Positions 27,280 through 36,872 of a stretch of DNA of 64,000 bases are shown in pieces. The stretch is from assembly GCF_016195855.1 (NCBI RefSeq), contig NZ_JACPYU010000002.1, forward strand, positions 124,001 through 188,000, read 5' to 3'. This DNA comes from Aquabacterium sp. Its GTDB lineage: Bacteria > Pseudomonadota > Gammaproteobacteria > Burkholderiales > Burkholderiaceae_C. The position numbers and the translations under genes were made by a program. Under the pieces are notes generated by a model. That model had not been told where the DNA came from and did not search any database. It saw nothing but the letters and a program-made list of their open reading frames with translations. Within the stretch, counting starts at the first letter, position 1. Every line of letters begins with the position of its first letter.

Positions 27280-27975
27280 TCAGCGGAAAAGGCTGATCAG
27301 GTGCGAGCGGGACTTGACGTCCAGTGCCAACAGGATGGTCGAGACGTAGTTCTTGACCGTGCCCAGCGACAGCTTGGTGGAGTTGCTGATTTCCTGGTTG
27401 GAGCAGCCCGACAGCACCAGCTCGAGGATTTCGAGGTGGCGCGGGCCCAGCTCGGCCACGCGGTCATAGCTGGACGCCGAGGGCGCACGCGGAAAGCGCA
27501 CGGCCGAGGCACCGGCGGGCGTGGCCACGGCCGCGGCATAGGAGTATTCGGTCAGCAGGCCGACGATGCTGGAGCGGGTCAGCGAAGGGGAATAGGCCTT
27601 GGGCAGGTAACCCACGGCGCCCAGCCCCTTGGCCTGGCCGATGACGAACTCATCTTGCGTGCCGCTCATGACGGCCACGCGCGCCTGAGGGTAAGCCTCG
27701 ATGAACTGGCGCAGGCCCTGCAGGCCCTTGCAGTCGGCCATGTTCAGGTCCAGCAGGACCAGGGCCACATCGGGCTCGGCACCGTACAGCCGCATGGCGT
27801 CATGCAGGTTGTCGGCTTCCAGCCAGTGGATTTTCATGTCCTCGACCTCGTTGAGGACGGTCCGCAGACCGACCCGCACCAGGTCGTGGTCGTCCACAAG
27901 CAGGACTTTGAACGTGCCCAGAGGCGGGGGTTGAACGGATCCCATGATGTGGTCGTGACTACGCTGATCGGACAT
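27280..27975 (-). CDS. NarL/FixJ-family response regulator
   Basis: The 231-residue protein has an N-terminal receiver domain (VLLVDDHDLVRVGLR, acceptor Asp in VLLDLNMAD, Lys in GYLPKAY). A C-terminal LuxR-type HTH follows (ELGPRHLEILELVLSGCSNQEIS, then KLSLGTVKNYVSTIL). Phosphorylation by the kinase encoded downstream is likely. It is transcribed divergently from prfC with 171 bp between the starts; no operator was identified there. Confidence 0.9.
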   Translation of the reverse strand: MSDQRSHDHIMGSVQPPPLGTFKVLLVDDHDLVRVGLRTVLNEVEDMKIHWLEADNLHDAMRLYGAEPDVALVLLDLNMADCKGLQGLRQFIEAYPQARVAVMSGTQDEFVIGQAKGLGAVGYLPKAYSPSLTRSSIVGLLTEYSYAAAVATPAGASAVRFPRAPSASSYDRVAELGPRHLEILELVLSGCSNQEISNSTKLSLGTVKNYVSTILLALDVKSRSHLISLFR

Positions 27976-28146
27976 GGCAGCCTTTGAGTTTCACGGATGT
28001 TCCACGGCAGAACAATCCCTAACTTGTCACGCCCATTTTGCATGACGGAAACGACAACCCGGTGAAGCAGCCCCGCCCCCTGCCTCAGGCTGCCCTCAGT
28101 TCGGCCGAATCAGCTAGCATGTCGGGTTCGCCCGGAGCTCCTTGTC

Positions 28147-29793
28147 GTGTCTACCTCTGCATCCCCATCGCCGTCTTCGCCGTTCGCGCCCGAAACCGGC
28201 CGCCGTCGCACGTTCGCCATCATTTCCCACCCTGACGCCGGTAAGACCACGCTGACGGAAAAGCTGCTGCTGTTCTCGGGCGCCATCCACATCGCGGGTG
28301 CCGTGAAGGGGCGCAAGGCCTCGCGCCATGCCACATCCGACTGGATGGAAATCGAAAAGCAGCGCGGGATCTCGGTGGCCTCGTCCGTCATGCAGATGCT
28401 GTACCGCGACCACGTGGTCAACCTGCTGGACACCCCGGGCCACAAGGACTTCTCGGAAGACACCTACCGCGTGCTGACGGCCGTGGACTCGGCCCTGATG
28501 GTGATCGACGCGGCCAACGGTGTGGAAGCGCAGACCAAGCGCCTGATCGAGGTGTGCCGCCAGCGCGACACGCCCATCATCACCTTCGTCAACAAGATGG
28601 ACCGCGAAGGCCGCGACCCGCTCGAATTGCTCGATGAGGTCGAGCAGGAGCTGGGCATGCCCTGCGTGCCGATGACCTGGCCGGTGGGCCAGGGCAAGAC
28701 CTTTGGCGGCATCGTCAACCTGCGCACGCAGAGCATGCGCCTGTTCGACGCCGGTGCCGACAAGCGCGGCGGCGACGACGAGGTCGTGCCCCTGAGTGAG
28801 CGCGACAAGCTGCACGCCCGCTTTGGCCACGACTGGGAACTGGCCGAGGCCAATATGGAGCTGATGGCCGAAGCCGCCCCCACCTTCGATCTGGACCTGT
28901 TCCTGGCCGCCAAGCAGACCCCGGTGTTCTTCGGCTCGGCCGTGAACAACTTCGGTGTGCAGGAGGTGCTGGACGCCCTGGTGGACCTGGCCCCCTCGCC
29001 CCGCCCTCGCCTGTCAACCGAAAAGGACGGCTCGCACACCGAGATCCTGCCCGAGATGGAGAACTTCTCGGGCGTGGTGTTCAAGGTGCAGGCGAACATG
29101 GACCCCTCGCACCGTGACCGCATTGCCTTTGTGCGCGTGTGCTCGGGCAAGTACACCCCGGGCATGAAGCTCAAGGTGCAGCGCTCGGGCAAGGAGCTGC
29201 GCCCCACCTCGGTGGTGACCTTCCTGTCACAACGCCGCGAAGCGGTGGACGAGGCCTTTGCTGGCGACATCATCGGCTTCACCACGCACGGCGGCGTGCA
29301 GCTGGGCGACACCATCACCGATGGCATCACCCTGCAGTACACCGGCCTGCCCTTCTTTGCGCCCGAGCTGTTCCAGACAGTCGAGCTGGCCAACCCCATG
29401 AAGAGCAAGCAGCTGCAAGCCGGCCTGCTGCAACTGGGTGAAGAAGGCGCGATCCAGGTCTTCCGGCCCGAAGTGGGCGGCTCGATGCTGCTGGGTGCGG
29501 TCGGCCAGCTGCAGTTCGAAGTGGTGCAGCACCGCCTGAAGGCCGAATACGGCGTGGACATCCGCCTGATGCCCTGCCGCTTCGTGGGCGCCCGCTGGAT
29601 CACGGCCGACACACCCGAAGCCATGAAGAAGTTCACCGACGAGAACGCCAGCAAGCTGGCGCTGGACGCCGCCGACACCCTGGCCTACATGATGACCTCG
29701 GCGTATGACCTGCGCCTGACGGCCGAGCGCCACCCGCTGGTGCACTTCCACCCACTGCGTGAGCATGCGGGGCTGAGCCTGTCGACACAGTAA
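28147..29793 (+). CDS. prfC: Peptide chain release factor 3
   Basis: RF3 is a translational GTPase that recycles RF1/RF2 from the ribosome. The 548-residue protein shows G1 HPDAGKTTL, the switch region around RGISVASS, G3 DTPGHKDF and G4 NKMDREGRDP, then the RF3 domains II and III. The start is a GTG at 28147, with GGAG about ten bases upstream. An ATG start in frame would cut into the G domain. The length is normal for Burkholderiales. It is a single-gene unit ending at the shared hairpin at 29818. Confidence 0.97.
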   Translation: MSTSASPSPSSPFAPETGRRRTFAIISHPDAGKTTLTEKLLLFSGAIHIAGAVKGRKASRHATSDWMEIEKQRGISVASSVMQMLYRDHVVNLLDTPGHKDFSEDTYRVLTAVDSALMVIDAANGVEAQTKRLIEVCRQRDTPIITFVNKMDREGRDPLELLDEVEQELGMPCVPMTWPVGQGKTFGGIVNLRTQSMRLFDAGADKRGGDDEVVPLSERDKLHARFGHDWELAEANMELMAEAAPTFDLDLFLAAKQTPVFFGSAVNNFGVQEVLDALVDLAPSPRPRLSTEKDGSHTEILPEMENFSGVVFKVQANMDPSHRDRIAFVRVCSGKYTPGMKLKVQRSGKELRPTSVVTFLSQRREAVDEAFAGDIIGFTTHGGVQLGDTITDGITLQYTGLPFFAPELFQTVELANPMKSKQLQAGLLQLGEEGAIQVFRPEVGGSMLLGAVGQLQFEVVQHRLKAEYGVDIRLMPCRFVGARWITADTPEAMKKFTDENASKLALDAADTLAYMMTSAYDLRLTAERHPLVHFHPLREHAGLSLSTQ

Positions 29794-29817
29794 GGCGCGA
29801 GCCGCGCCACAAACGCA

Positions 29818-29845
29818 GTGGGGCCCCGAGGGGCCCCACGTGTTT
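29818..29845. terminator. Bidirectional terminator between prfC and the RTX gene
   Basis: GTGGGGCCCC (29818-29827) is followed two bases later by its complement GGGGCCCCAC (29830-29839); the real loop is likely four bases or more. TGTTT follows on the plus strand. It lies 25 bp after the prfC stop and about 32 bp after the RTX stop read leftward, so it can serve both convergent genes. Confidence 0.7.
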
Positions 29846-29870
29846 CTGACGTTTCCCGCTTATGCAGGGC

Positions 29871-32540
29871 TCACGCCCAGCTGGACGCAATCAGCTTGGT
29901 GATGCTGGCTGGCGTATCGGCCGGCAGGGTGGTTGAGGCCATGGCCGACGGCGTGAACGACGCCATGGCATTGACCAGGTTGTTGACCTTGGCGGCGCTC
30001 AGGGACTTGCCATCACCCAGCGCCGTGATCTTCTCGACCCGGTTGGCGCTGCTCACAAACCAATCCTGGATGGTCGCCGTGTCGGTCGTGCCGATGATGC
30101 TGATGTCCAGGTTGTTGCCCGAGCGCGTGAACCACAGCTGATTGGACTTGGCGTCACCCACCTTGAGCAGGTCGGCGTTGAACCAGGTGCTGTCGGTGTC
30201 GACGATGGTGTCCTGCCCATCGCCGCGGTTGAACAGGTAGGTGTCGTTGCCCTTGCCGCCCACCAGCAGGTCCTTGCCCTTGCCGCCGGCCAGCACATCG
30301 TTGCCTGCCAGGCCGGTCAAGGTGTCATCGCCCACCCCACCGGTCAAGGTGTCCTTGCCTGCGGTGCCGGTGAGGTTCAACGACGTGCGCAATTGGCCCA
30401 GTGTGGCAGAGCTGCCATCGGCGCCGAAGTTGACGACGAGCGCATCGAGCTGGCTGACATGGTCCAGCGTGATGCTGTCGGTGCTGCCCTTGATGCCGAT
30501 GGTCAGCGTGTCGGCGCCTGAGGCCCCCAGCTTGCCAAACACCAGGTCGCCCCGGACGATGCTGGCGTCCAGCGCGATGGTGTCGGTGGCGTCGGCATGG
30601 ATGAGGTCCTGGCCGTCACCGCGCGCAAAGTTGAAGGTGTCGACGCCGTCGCCGCCTGTGAGTTCGTCGTTGCCCAGGCCACCACGCAGGTAATCACCAC
30701 CAGCGCCACCGAAAAGGGTGTCATTGCCCGCGCCACCGTACATGGTGTTGGCCAGGTCATTGCCGGTGATGCGGTTGGCCAGGTCATTGCCTTCTACGGT
30801 GGGCAAGGCCATGCCATCGTTGACCAGGGTCAGGTGTTCGACGTTGTCGGGCAGCACATAGCTGCCGCCGGTGAACCAGGCGCTCAAGATGCCATGCAAA
30901 CGAATTTCGTCCGTGCCTTCCGCAGCGTTCTCCATGACCGACTCACGGATGAACTGTGTTGGGTGACTGCCCGTGTAGGGGTCGTAATAAACCTCGTAGC
31001 CCGCGTAAATGTCGTACACATCATTGCCCACGCCACCGTACAGCGTGTCACGGCCATGCGCCTCCAGGCTGTCATTGCCCTCCAGTCCGTAGAGTGTCGA
31101 ACCGTTGGCCGACGGCCCTTGGTCCTGCACGATCAGCACATTGGCCTTGTCATTGCCCGTACCCGTGCTGCCAGGCGTGGCCACGGTGAGGTTCTCGACG
31201 TTGGCTGTCAGGGCCCAGTTGGCCGCGCTGCTGATGATCGTGTCGGTGCCTTGGTCCGCATCTTCGTTGACCTTGTCACCAGCTTGATCCACGTAGTACA
31301 CGTCGTCGCCCAGACCGCCCGCCATGGTGTCAGCGCCAAAACCACCATTGAGCGTGTCATTGCCACCCAGCGCTGTGATCTGGTCATTGGCAGCCAGGCC
31401 CGTGAGCGAATCGGCGCCGTCCGTGCCGATGATGGGCGCAGGTTGCGCCAGCGCCAGCAGATCGGCCCCGCTCAGGCTGCCGCCGCTGGCCCAGTTCACG
31501 GCCAGGCCACTTTGCCATTGGTCGATCTGATCCAGTGTGATGCTGTCACCCGTGGCATTGAGCTGCAGGACCAGCTTGGCCTCGCCGTTGGCCGCCCAGG
31601 CCACATGCAGGTCGGCACGGTTGAGGTCCGCAGCCAGGGTGATGGTGTCGGCCGCATCGGCATGGATGAGGTCCTGCCCGTCGCCCGCGGCGAAGCGGTA
31701 GGTGTCGGCGCCGGCCTCACCACTGAGCACGTCGTTGCCGATGCCGCCAACCAGGGTGTCGTCGCCCAGGCCGGCCAACAAGGTGTCATTGCCAGCCATG
31801 CCGGACAAGGTGTTGCCCTGATCGGTGCCCGTCAGGACGTTGCCCATGTCGTTGCCGGTGGCCGACAAGGCGGCGCCCGTCAAGGTGAGGTTCTCCAGGT
31901 AGTCGCCCAGGCTGTAGTCCACCGAAGAGAACACCTGGTCCACGTCACTGTAGGTGTAGAAGGAGGATGAGTACTGCCAGTCCTGGGCCGCGCCTTCCCC
32001 CTCGATGCGGTCGCCGGCGTTGTCGATGTAGTACACATCGGCGCCCGCCCCACCCGACATCGTGTCCGCGCCCGAGCCACCGTCCAGCGTGTCGTTGCCA
32101 TCGCCGGCGATCAGCTTGTCGTTGCCGCCGCCACCGCTCATGGCATGGCTGTCAAAGAAATAGTAGCCACCAAGTTGCGAGGTGCCATGGGGGCCGTAGA
32201 TCGTGTACAGGCCTGTCTGCTTGGCAGACTGCCCGATCAACACATTGTCCTGGTCATTGCCGCCTACGGTGATGGGCCTGTAGGTGTACAAATTGGTCAT
32301 GGCCTGGACGGTCAGGTTCTCGACGCTGCCAGGCAGGGTGTAGTCCACGGTGCTGATGACCGTGTCCACGCCGTCGTTCAAACCGTTGTATTCCTGGACA
32401 ACGTCACCGGTGTTGTCGACCAGATAGGTGTCGTTGCCGGTGTCGCCAGTGAGTGTGTCCACGCCGACACCGCCGTCCAGCGTGTCGTCACCCGTGGTGC
32501 CAATGAGCTTGTCGTCGCCGCTTCCGCCTGTGATGACCAT
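29871..32540 (-). CDS. RTX-repeat calcium-binding protein (type I secretion substrate-like)
   Basis: The 889 residues are built almost wholly of RTX nonapeptide blocks (GGxGxDxLx, e.g. GGSGADTMSGGAGADVYYID). They alternate with four V/LEN-L or VEHL linker segments and three haemolysin-type calcium-binding-related segments that begin GDGQD. No protease, lipase or other catalytic domain is seen. There is no N-terminal signal peptide; secretion would use an uncleaved C-terminal signal through a type I ABC exporter. No such exporter is encoded in the window. The start at 32540 follows AAGGAGG; an extension to 32582 is unsupported. Ca2+-dependent folding outside the cell is known for the family. 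A surface-layer-like or adhesive role is possible. Confidence 0.85.
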   Translation of the reverse strand: MVITGGSGDDKLIGTTGDDTLDGGVGVDTLTGDTGNDTYLVDNTGDVVQEYNGLNDGVDTVISTVDYTLPGSVENLTVQAMTNLYTYRPITVGGNDQDNVLIGQSAKQTGLYTIYGPHGTSQLGGYYFFDSHAMSGGGGNDKLIAGDGNDTLDGGSGADTMSGGAGADVYYIDNAGDRIEGEGAAQDWQYSSSFYTYSDVDQVFSSVDYSLGDYLENLTLTGAALSATGNDMGNVLTGTDQGNTLSGMAGNDTLLAGLGDDTLVGGIGNDVLSGEAGADTYRFAAGDGQDLIHADAADTITLAADLNRADLHVAWAANGEAKLVLQLNATGDSITLDQIDQWQSGLAVNWASGGSLSGADLLALAQPAPIIGTDGADSLTGLAANDQITALGGNDTLNGGFGADTMAGGLGDDVYYVDQAGDKVNEDADQGTDTIISSAANWALTANVENLTVATPGSTGTGNDKANVLIVQDQGPSANGSTLYGLEGNDSLEAHGRDTLYGGVGNDVYDIYAGYEVYYDPYTGSHPTQFIRESVMENAAEGTDEIRLHGILSAWFTGGSYVLPDNVEHLTLVNDGMALPTVEGNDLANRITGNDLANTMYGGAGNDTLFGGAGGDYLRGGLGNDELTGGDGVDTFNFARGDGQDLIHADATDTIALDASIVRGDLVFGKLGASGADTLTIGIKGSTDSITLDHVSQLDALVVNFGADGSSATLGQLRTSLNLTGTAGKDTLTGGVGDDTLTGLAGNDVLAGGKGKDLLVGGKGNDTYLFNRGDGQDTIVDTDSTWFNADLLKVGDAKSNQLWFTRSGNNLDISIIGTTDTATIQDWFVSSANRVEKITALGDGKSLSAAKVNNLVNAMASFTPSAMASTTLPADTPASITKLIASSWA

Positions 32541-32637
32541 GTGGTCCTCCTTCTGATTTGTGTATATGAAGGCAGGCCTCATGGCCAGCCCGGCACAAGT
32601 CTAGGCAGGACGACAGCGCGAACGAAGCGGGATGACC

Positions 32638-32657
32638 CACCCCTCACATGCGGGGTG
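32638..32657 (-). terminator. Weak hairpin between the YidB-like and RTX genes
   Basis: CACCCC (32638-32643) pairs with GGGGTG (32652-32657) over eight bases, 11 bp after the YidB-like stop on the minus strand. No U-run follows, so termination here is uncertain. The rest of the 128-bp gap contains the RTX ribosome site and no clear promoter. Confidence 0.3.
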
Positions 32658-32668
32658 AGTTACAGCAT

Positions 32669-33085
32669 TTACTTGAAAAGACCACCCAACATGCCGATGG
32701 CCGACTGCAAGGCATCACCGCCTTGCGGCACGGTGCCATCGGGGGTCACCTTGTCGACCACCTGAGGCAGCACTTGCGACAGGTGGCTGGTGATGGCCTC
32801 CGGGGACAGGCCCAGCTTCTGCGCCATGGCCTGCACCTGCGCGTTGCCCAGCACCGATTGCAGTTGCTCGGCCGAGATCGGCAGGTTCTGCCCGGTGCCA
32901 ACCCACGACGAGATCACATTACCCAGGCCTTTCTGCTCGAAGGACTGGATCAAGCCCTGCAGCCCACCGGTCTGCGGGTTGTTGATCAGGCCCATCACGG
33001 CCTCCAGCAAAGCACCTTGCTGGCCTGGGGCACCGCCGCCCAGCGCACCGGCAACCTGACCGGCAATTGAATCAAACAAGCCCAT
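32669..33085 (-). CDS. YidB-like protein (DUF937 family)
   Basis: The 138-residue protein starts MGLFDSIAGQVAGALGGGAP and contains LLEAVMGLINNPQTGGLQGLIQSFE and GLGNVISSWVGTGQNLPIS. These are typical of the YidB/DUF937 family of small, helical, Gly-rich proteins of unknown function. The start at 33085 is chosen from this family N-terminus, with GGAG about eight bases upstream. The open frame extends to 33136 without support. It is flanked by RTX and HD-GYP genes in the same direction; no functional link is known. Confidence 0.8.
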   Translation of the reverse strand: MGLFDSIAGQVAGALGGGAPGQQGALLEAVMGLINNPQTGGLQGLIQSFEQKGLGNVISSWVGTGQNLPISAEQLQSVLGNAQVQAMAQKLGLSPEAITSHLSQVLPQVVDKVTPDGTVPQGGDALQSAIGMLGGLFK

Positions 33086-33166
33086 GGCAGACTCCAGTCG
33101 GACAAGCAGCACAAGGCTTGCAAGATACACAAGCACGGTCCGCAGGGCAAGCAGAAAACCTGGCCC

Positions 33167-34408
33167 TCAGTTCGACGGCGGCATCCAGAACTGGTCGATG
33201 TTCTTGAAGCCCCAGGTCGCGGGTGACTCGCGCGACACGATCTGGTCGGTGGTGCTGCCATCGCCCAGGTCAATCAGTTGCGGCACGATGGGCTCGTTGG
33301 CCTTGGTCGAGAAGAACACGCGCACCACGGGGCTGAGCAGCGACTTGCCGCCCTGCTCCACCACCACGCCCAGCCGGCCGGACTTGAGCTTGACCAGCGA
33401 GCCCGTGGGGTAGATGCCCACGCTCTTGACGAAGGCCTGGAAGATGCGTTCGTCGAAGTGGCCGTCCTTGGCCCACTGCGCCATTTTCTGGACAGAGTCG
33501 GCCGGGTCCCAACCCGCCTTGTAGGGCCGGTTGGAGGTGATGGCGTCATACACGTCACACACCGCGCCCATCCGGGAGAAGAGGCTGATCTCCTCGCCCT
33601 TGAGGCCATGCGGGTAGCCTTTGCCGTTGATTTTCTCGTGGTGGTGCAGGCAGACATCCAGCGCGATGGGCCCCACGCCATTGCCTTCGACGAGCATGCG
33701 GTGCCCGGCCTCAGGGTGGCCTTTCATGATGGCGAACTCGGCCGGGGTCAGGGCGCCTGGCTTGTTGAGCACCTCCAGCGGCATCTGGGCCTTGCCCAGG
33801 TCATGCACCAGGCCGGCCAGGCCCGCCTCGCGGGTGTCCGCTTCATTGAGGCCCAGTTGCTTGGCCAGGGCCACCATCAGGGCGCACACGGCCACCGAGT
33901 GCATGTAGGTGTAGTCGTCGCTGGTTTTCAGTCGGGCCAGGCTGACGATGGCGCCGGGGTTGCGCGACACCGACTGGGTGATGTCGTCCACCAGGGGCAG
34001 GCAGTGTTCGGTGTCCACGGCCTTGCCCATGCGCACGTCGCTGAACATGGACTTCATGGCGCCGCGCGACTGCTCGACGATGCGCGAGGCCCGCGCGATT
34101 TCCTGCTGGAAGCTCACGCTCATGGCCAGCGGGGTCTCGTCCTCGTCCAGCTCCACGGCCTGGGTCACCGCCTCGGTGGACGAGACCTCGATGTCGTCCA
34201 TCAGCTCCATGTGGGCGCCGGACGCGTCCACATCCAGCCCTTTGCTGGTGTCGATGATCACCTCCTTGACCACGGCCAGCTGCTTGAGCTGGCGGGCATC
34301 GGCGATCTTGAAGGAGGCACGCCAGAAAGGATGGTCCAGCCACGAGCCGCACACCTCATGGACATGCATGCCTATTCGCACTTGCTGGATCGGGATCTTC
34401 CTGAGCAT
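33167..34408 (-). CDS. HD-GYP domain cyclic-di-GMP phosphodiesterase
   Basis: The 413-residue protein has an N-terminal DUF3391 region (MLRKIPIQQVRIGMHVHEVCG) and then an HD-GYP domain. Motifs are YMHSVAVCALM, the metal-binding HD in LVHDLGKAQMP, a second His in MKGHPEAGH, and HHHEKINGKGYPHGLKGEEI containing the GYP. All signature residues are present, so hydrolysis of c-di-GMP is expected. It is cytoplasmic and has no receiver domain. It starts 269 bp from the divergent chemoreceptor gene, suggesting a motility/biofilm link. Confidence 0.92.
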   Translation of the reverse strand: MLRKIPIQQVRIGMHVHEVCGSWLDHPFWRASFKIADARQLKQLAVVKEVIIDTSKGLDVDASGAHMELMDDIEVSSTEAVTQAVELDEDETPLAMSVSFQQEIARASRIVEQSRGAMKSMFSDVRMGKAVDTEHCLPLVDDITQSVSRNPGAIVSLARLKTSDDYTYMHSVAVCALMVALAKQLGLNEADTREAGLAGLVHDLGKAQMPLEVLNKPGALTPAEFAIMKGHPEAGHRMLVEGNGVGPIALDVCLHHHEKINGKGYPHGLKGEEISLFSRMGAVCDVYDAITSNRPYKAGWDPADSVQKMAQWAKDGHFDERIFQAFVKSVGIYPTGSLVKLKSGRLGVVVEQGGKSLLSPVVRVFFSTKANEPIVPQLIDLGDGSTTDQIVSRESPATWGFKNIDQFWMPPSN

Positions 34409-34573
34409 GACGTGGTTCTGGCCGAGCCCCCACGTGGGGCCCTTTTGTGGGCATTTATCTGACGATGCTATGCCGAGCCGGGTGGCGTTGATCCGTCAAA
34501 AAGACCGGAGTTGCGGCATTTTGTCGATAACACGCGGCCTACAGATTCGGTGCGACCTGACGATAAAGATCGA

Positions 34574-34593
34574 CGATACCGGCACAGGTATCG
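34574..34593. promoter_or_regulatory. Inverted repeat upstream of the first chemoreceptor gene
   Basis: CGATACC (34574-34580) and GGTATCG (34587-34593) form a 7-bp inverted repeat with a 6-base gap, 84 bp before the chemoreceptor start. It could be an operator or an mRNA hairpin. Elsewhere in this 269-bp divergent gap, GTCGATAA resembles a sigma-28 -10 element but lacks a matching -35. A 12-bp palindrome CCCCACGTGGGG lies at 34428-34439. Confidence 0.3.
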
Positions 34594-34677
34594 ATGCAGG
34601 CATGACACCCGGTTCTGACTGCACCCCTCCATTCATGTACCGGGATAGGCCGTCATGGCTGCAGCGAGGTTGGCGAC

Positions 34678-36231
34678 ATGATCAGACAAATGGGCATTGC
34701 AGGTAAGTTGTGGGCAGCGGTCATCGCCCTGATCTTGGCCCTGACGAGCATCGTAGGCTTGGCCGCGTGGCGCGCCGTGGTGCAGCAAAAGGCCATGGAC
34801 GTGGCGCTCAAGGCCAATGACGCCAAATTGCACGCCGCCCACGACTGGGCGGGGATGAGCACCGTGGCCATCACCCGCGTGGTGGCCTCCGCCCTCAGCT
34901 CGGACCCCTTCGTGGCGCAAACCTTTGCCAAGCCCATTTCGGAGGCGATCGCCCAGATCACCGAGATCCAGAAAGGCCTCAAGGCCATGCCGCTGACCGA
35001 CGAGGACAAGCAGCAACTGGAGAAGATCACCGAGTTGCGCAAGGTCGTGTTGAGCACCGACAAGGAGATCAAGGCGCTCAAGGCCGAAGGCAAGATCGAC
35101 GAGGCCCGCGCCAAAGCGCTGGGTGAGTTCGTGCCGGCCGCCAACCGCTATGCGGACGCGCTCAACGCCTTTGCCGGCATGCAGGAAAAGCATGCATCTG
35201 AACTGCGCGAGCAACTGGCCGCAGACCGCCGCGCCACCACGGCCATGGCCGCCATCATGGTGCTGTGCGTGCTGGTGGGCATCGCAGTGGGGGCACATTT
35301 CCTGATCCGCTCGATCAAGACACCGCTGCAGGAAGCCGTGACAGTGGCCTCGCACATCGCCCAGGGTGACCTGTCCGTGCGCATCAACACCGGCTACCAC
35401 GATGAGTTTGGTGAGCTGATGCACGCCCTGCAGGGCATGACGCACTCGCTGTCGACGCTGGTGCACGATGTGCGCGAAAGCACCGAGGGCATCACAACCG
35501 CGTCGGCCGAGATCGCCACGGGCAACCAGGACTTGTCCAACCGCACGGAGCAGACCGCCTCCAGCCTGCAGGAAACCGCCTCGTCAATGGAGCAGTTGAC
35601 CGGCACGGTGCAGCAGTCTGCCCAGGCCGCGCAACAGGCCAATCAACTGGCCAGTTCGGCCAGCGATGCGGCACAGCGTGGTGGCCAGGTGGTCGGCCAG
35701 GTGGTGTCCACCATGGAAGACATCGCCGCCTCGTCGCGCAAGATCAACGACATCATCGGCGTGATCGATGGCATCGCCTTCCAGACCAATATCCTGGCGC
35801 TGAACGCGGCCGTGGAAGCCGCTCGCGCCGGTGAGCAGGGCCGTGGTTTTGCCGTGGTGGCCAGCGAGGTGCGCAGCCTGGCGCAGCGCTCGGCCAATGC
35901 GGCGCGCGAGATCAAGAGCCTGATCGCCGCCTCGGGTGAGCGGGTGGATTCAGGCGCCCGCCTGGTCAACGAGGCCGGTGAGGCCATGGGCGAGATCGTC
36001 AGCGCGATCCAGCGCGTGACCGACATGATGAGCGACATCAGCGCCTCGGCCTCGGAGCAAAGTGATGGCATCAGCCAGGTCAACCAGGCGGTGGTGCACC
36101 TGGACCAGATGACGCAGCAGAACGCCGCGCTGGTCGAGCAGTCTGCTGCCGCGGCAGCCAGCATGCGCGATCAGGCGCAGAAGCTGTCCGAAGCGGTCAA
36201 TGTGTTCCGCACGGGTGGTGTGCGGGGCTGA
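34678..36231 (+). CDS. Methyl-accepting chemotaxis protein
   Basis: The 517-residue receptor has a first membrane helix at about residues 8-32 and a helical-bundle periplasmic domain to about 185. A second membrane helix follows ([20 protein letters not shown]), then HAMP and a cytoplasmic signalling domain. The receptor tip [20 protein letters not shown] is intact. There is no C-terminal CheR/CheB docking pentapeptide. The ATG at 34678 is used; a second ATG four codons later is possible. The signalling domain closely resembles that of the second receptor at 41648-43216, while the sensor domains differ. The ligand is unknown. Confidence 0.93.
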   Translation: MIRQMGIAGKLWAAVIALILALTSIVGLAAWRAVVQQKAMDVALKANDAKLHAAHDWAGMSTVAITRVVASALSSDPFVAQTFAKPISEAIAQITEIQKGLKAMPLTDEDKQQLEKITELRKVVLSTDKEIKALKAEGKIDEARAKALGEFVPAANRYADALNAFAGMQEKHASELREQLAADRRATTAMAAIMVLCVLVGIAVGAHFLIRSIKTPLQEAVTVASHIAQGDLSVRINTGYHDEFGELMHALQGMTHSLSTLVHDVRESTEGITTASAEIATGNQDLSNRTEQTASSLQETASSMEQLTGTVQQSAQAAQQANQLASSASDAAQRGGQVVGQVVSTMEDIAASSRKINDIIGVIDGIAFQTNILALNAAVEAARAGEQGRGFAVVASEVRSLAQRSANAAREIKSLIAASGERVDSGARLVNEAGEAMGEIVSAIQRVTDMMSDISASASEQSDGISQVNQAVVHLDQMTQQNAALVEQSAAAAASMRDQAQKLSEAVNVFRTGGVRG

Positions 36232-36243
36232 ATCAGCGCCACT

Positions 36244-36864
36244 TCAACGCCACATCAGGCCGGCCAGTTGCCGGTCATGCCAGCGCGCCAGCAGCAGCTG
36301 GGCCAGGAAGGAACCGATCCAGGCCATCAGCATGTCGGACTGGGTGTCGAACGGGTCGCCCTGGGTGGCCAGGAACTCGTCGGCGCCCTGCCCCAGCGCC
36401 ACGGCCGCACCCCACTCGATGAACTCGTACATGGCGCTGATGGCCAGGCACACGCAGCTCACGAGAAAGAACAACCAGCCACCGCGCTGCAACGGCGTCT
36501 TGCGCAGCAGGATCTCGCGCGCGACCATGGCCGGGATGAAACCTTGCGCCAGGTGCCCGATGCGGTCGTAGTGGTTGCGGGTGAAGTGGAACGCGTCCTG
36601 CATCCAGAAGCCCAGGGGCACGCGCGCGTAGGTGTAGTGGCCACCGATCATCAGCACCCAGGCGTGGATGGCGATGAGCACGTAGACCAGCGTGGTGAGC
36701 CGAAAGCTTGAACGGGTGAATGCCAGCAAGGGCACGGCGATGAAGATGGGGAAGACCTCCATCACCCACACGCCACGGTCATAGGCACCCACGAAGGACC
36801 AGACCAGGCCGACCACGATGGCGGCCAGCCACAGCTGCGTTCCCTTTGAGATCTTGTTGATCAT
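36244..36864 (-). CDS. DUF2238 (YjdF-like) membrane protein
   Basis: A 206-residue polytopic membrane protein with about six hydrophobic segments. The family motifs are NHYDRIGHLAQGFIPAMVAREILLR (shown in part), ISAMYEFIEWG and QGDPFDTQSDM. Function is unknown in the family. It ends 12 bp from the convergent chemoreceptor. The ATG at 36864 lies only about 10 bases after the metK terminator stem, and no ribosome site is visible. The true start or promoter is therefore uncertain; an internal start would remove part of the first helix. Confidence 0.82.
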   Translation of the reverse strand: MINKISKGTQLWLAAIVVGLVWSFVGAYDRGVWVMEVFPIFIAVPLLAFTRSSFRLTTLVYVLIAIHAWVLMIGGHYTYARVPLGFWMQDAFHFTRNHYDRIGHLAQGFIPAMVAREILLRKTPLQRGGWLFFLVSCVCLAISAMYEFIEWGAAVALGQGADEFLATQGDPFDTQSDMLMAWIGSFLAQLLLARWHDRQLAGLMWR

Positions 36865-36872
36865 GCAGGCAA

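Noticed and set aside
28147-29793. RF3 considered as a tetracycline-resistance-type ribosomal protection protein
   Set aside because: The KGRKASRHATSDWMEIEKQR switch region and length match RF3, not TetM/TetO.
34428-34439. CCCCACGTGGGG palindrome upstream of the HD-GYP gene considered as a terminator
   Set aside because: No gene ends nearby on either strand. It resembles half of the prfC hairpin, but its role is unclear and it is noted only in passing.
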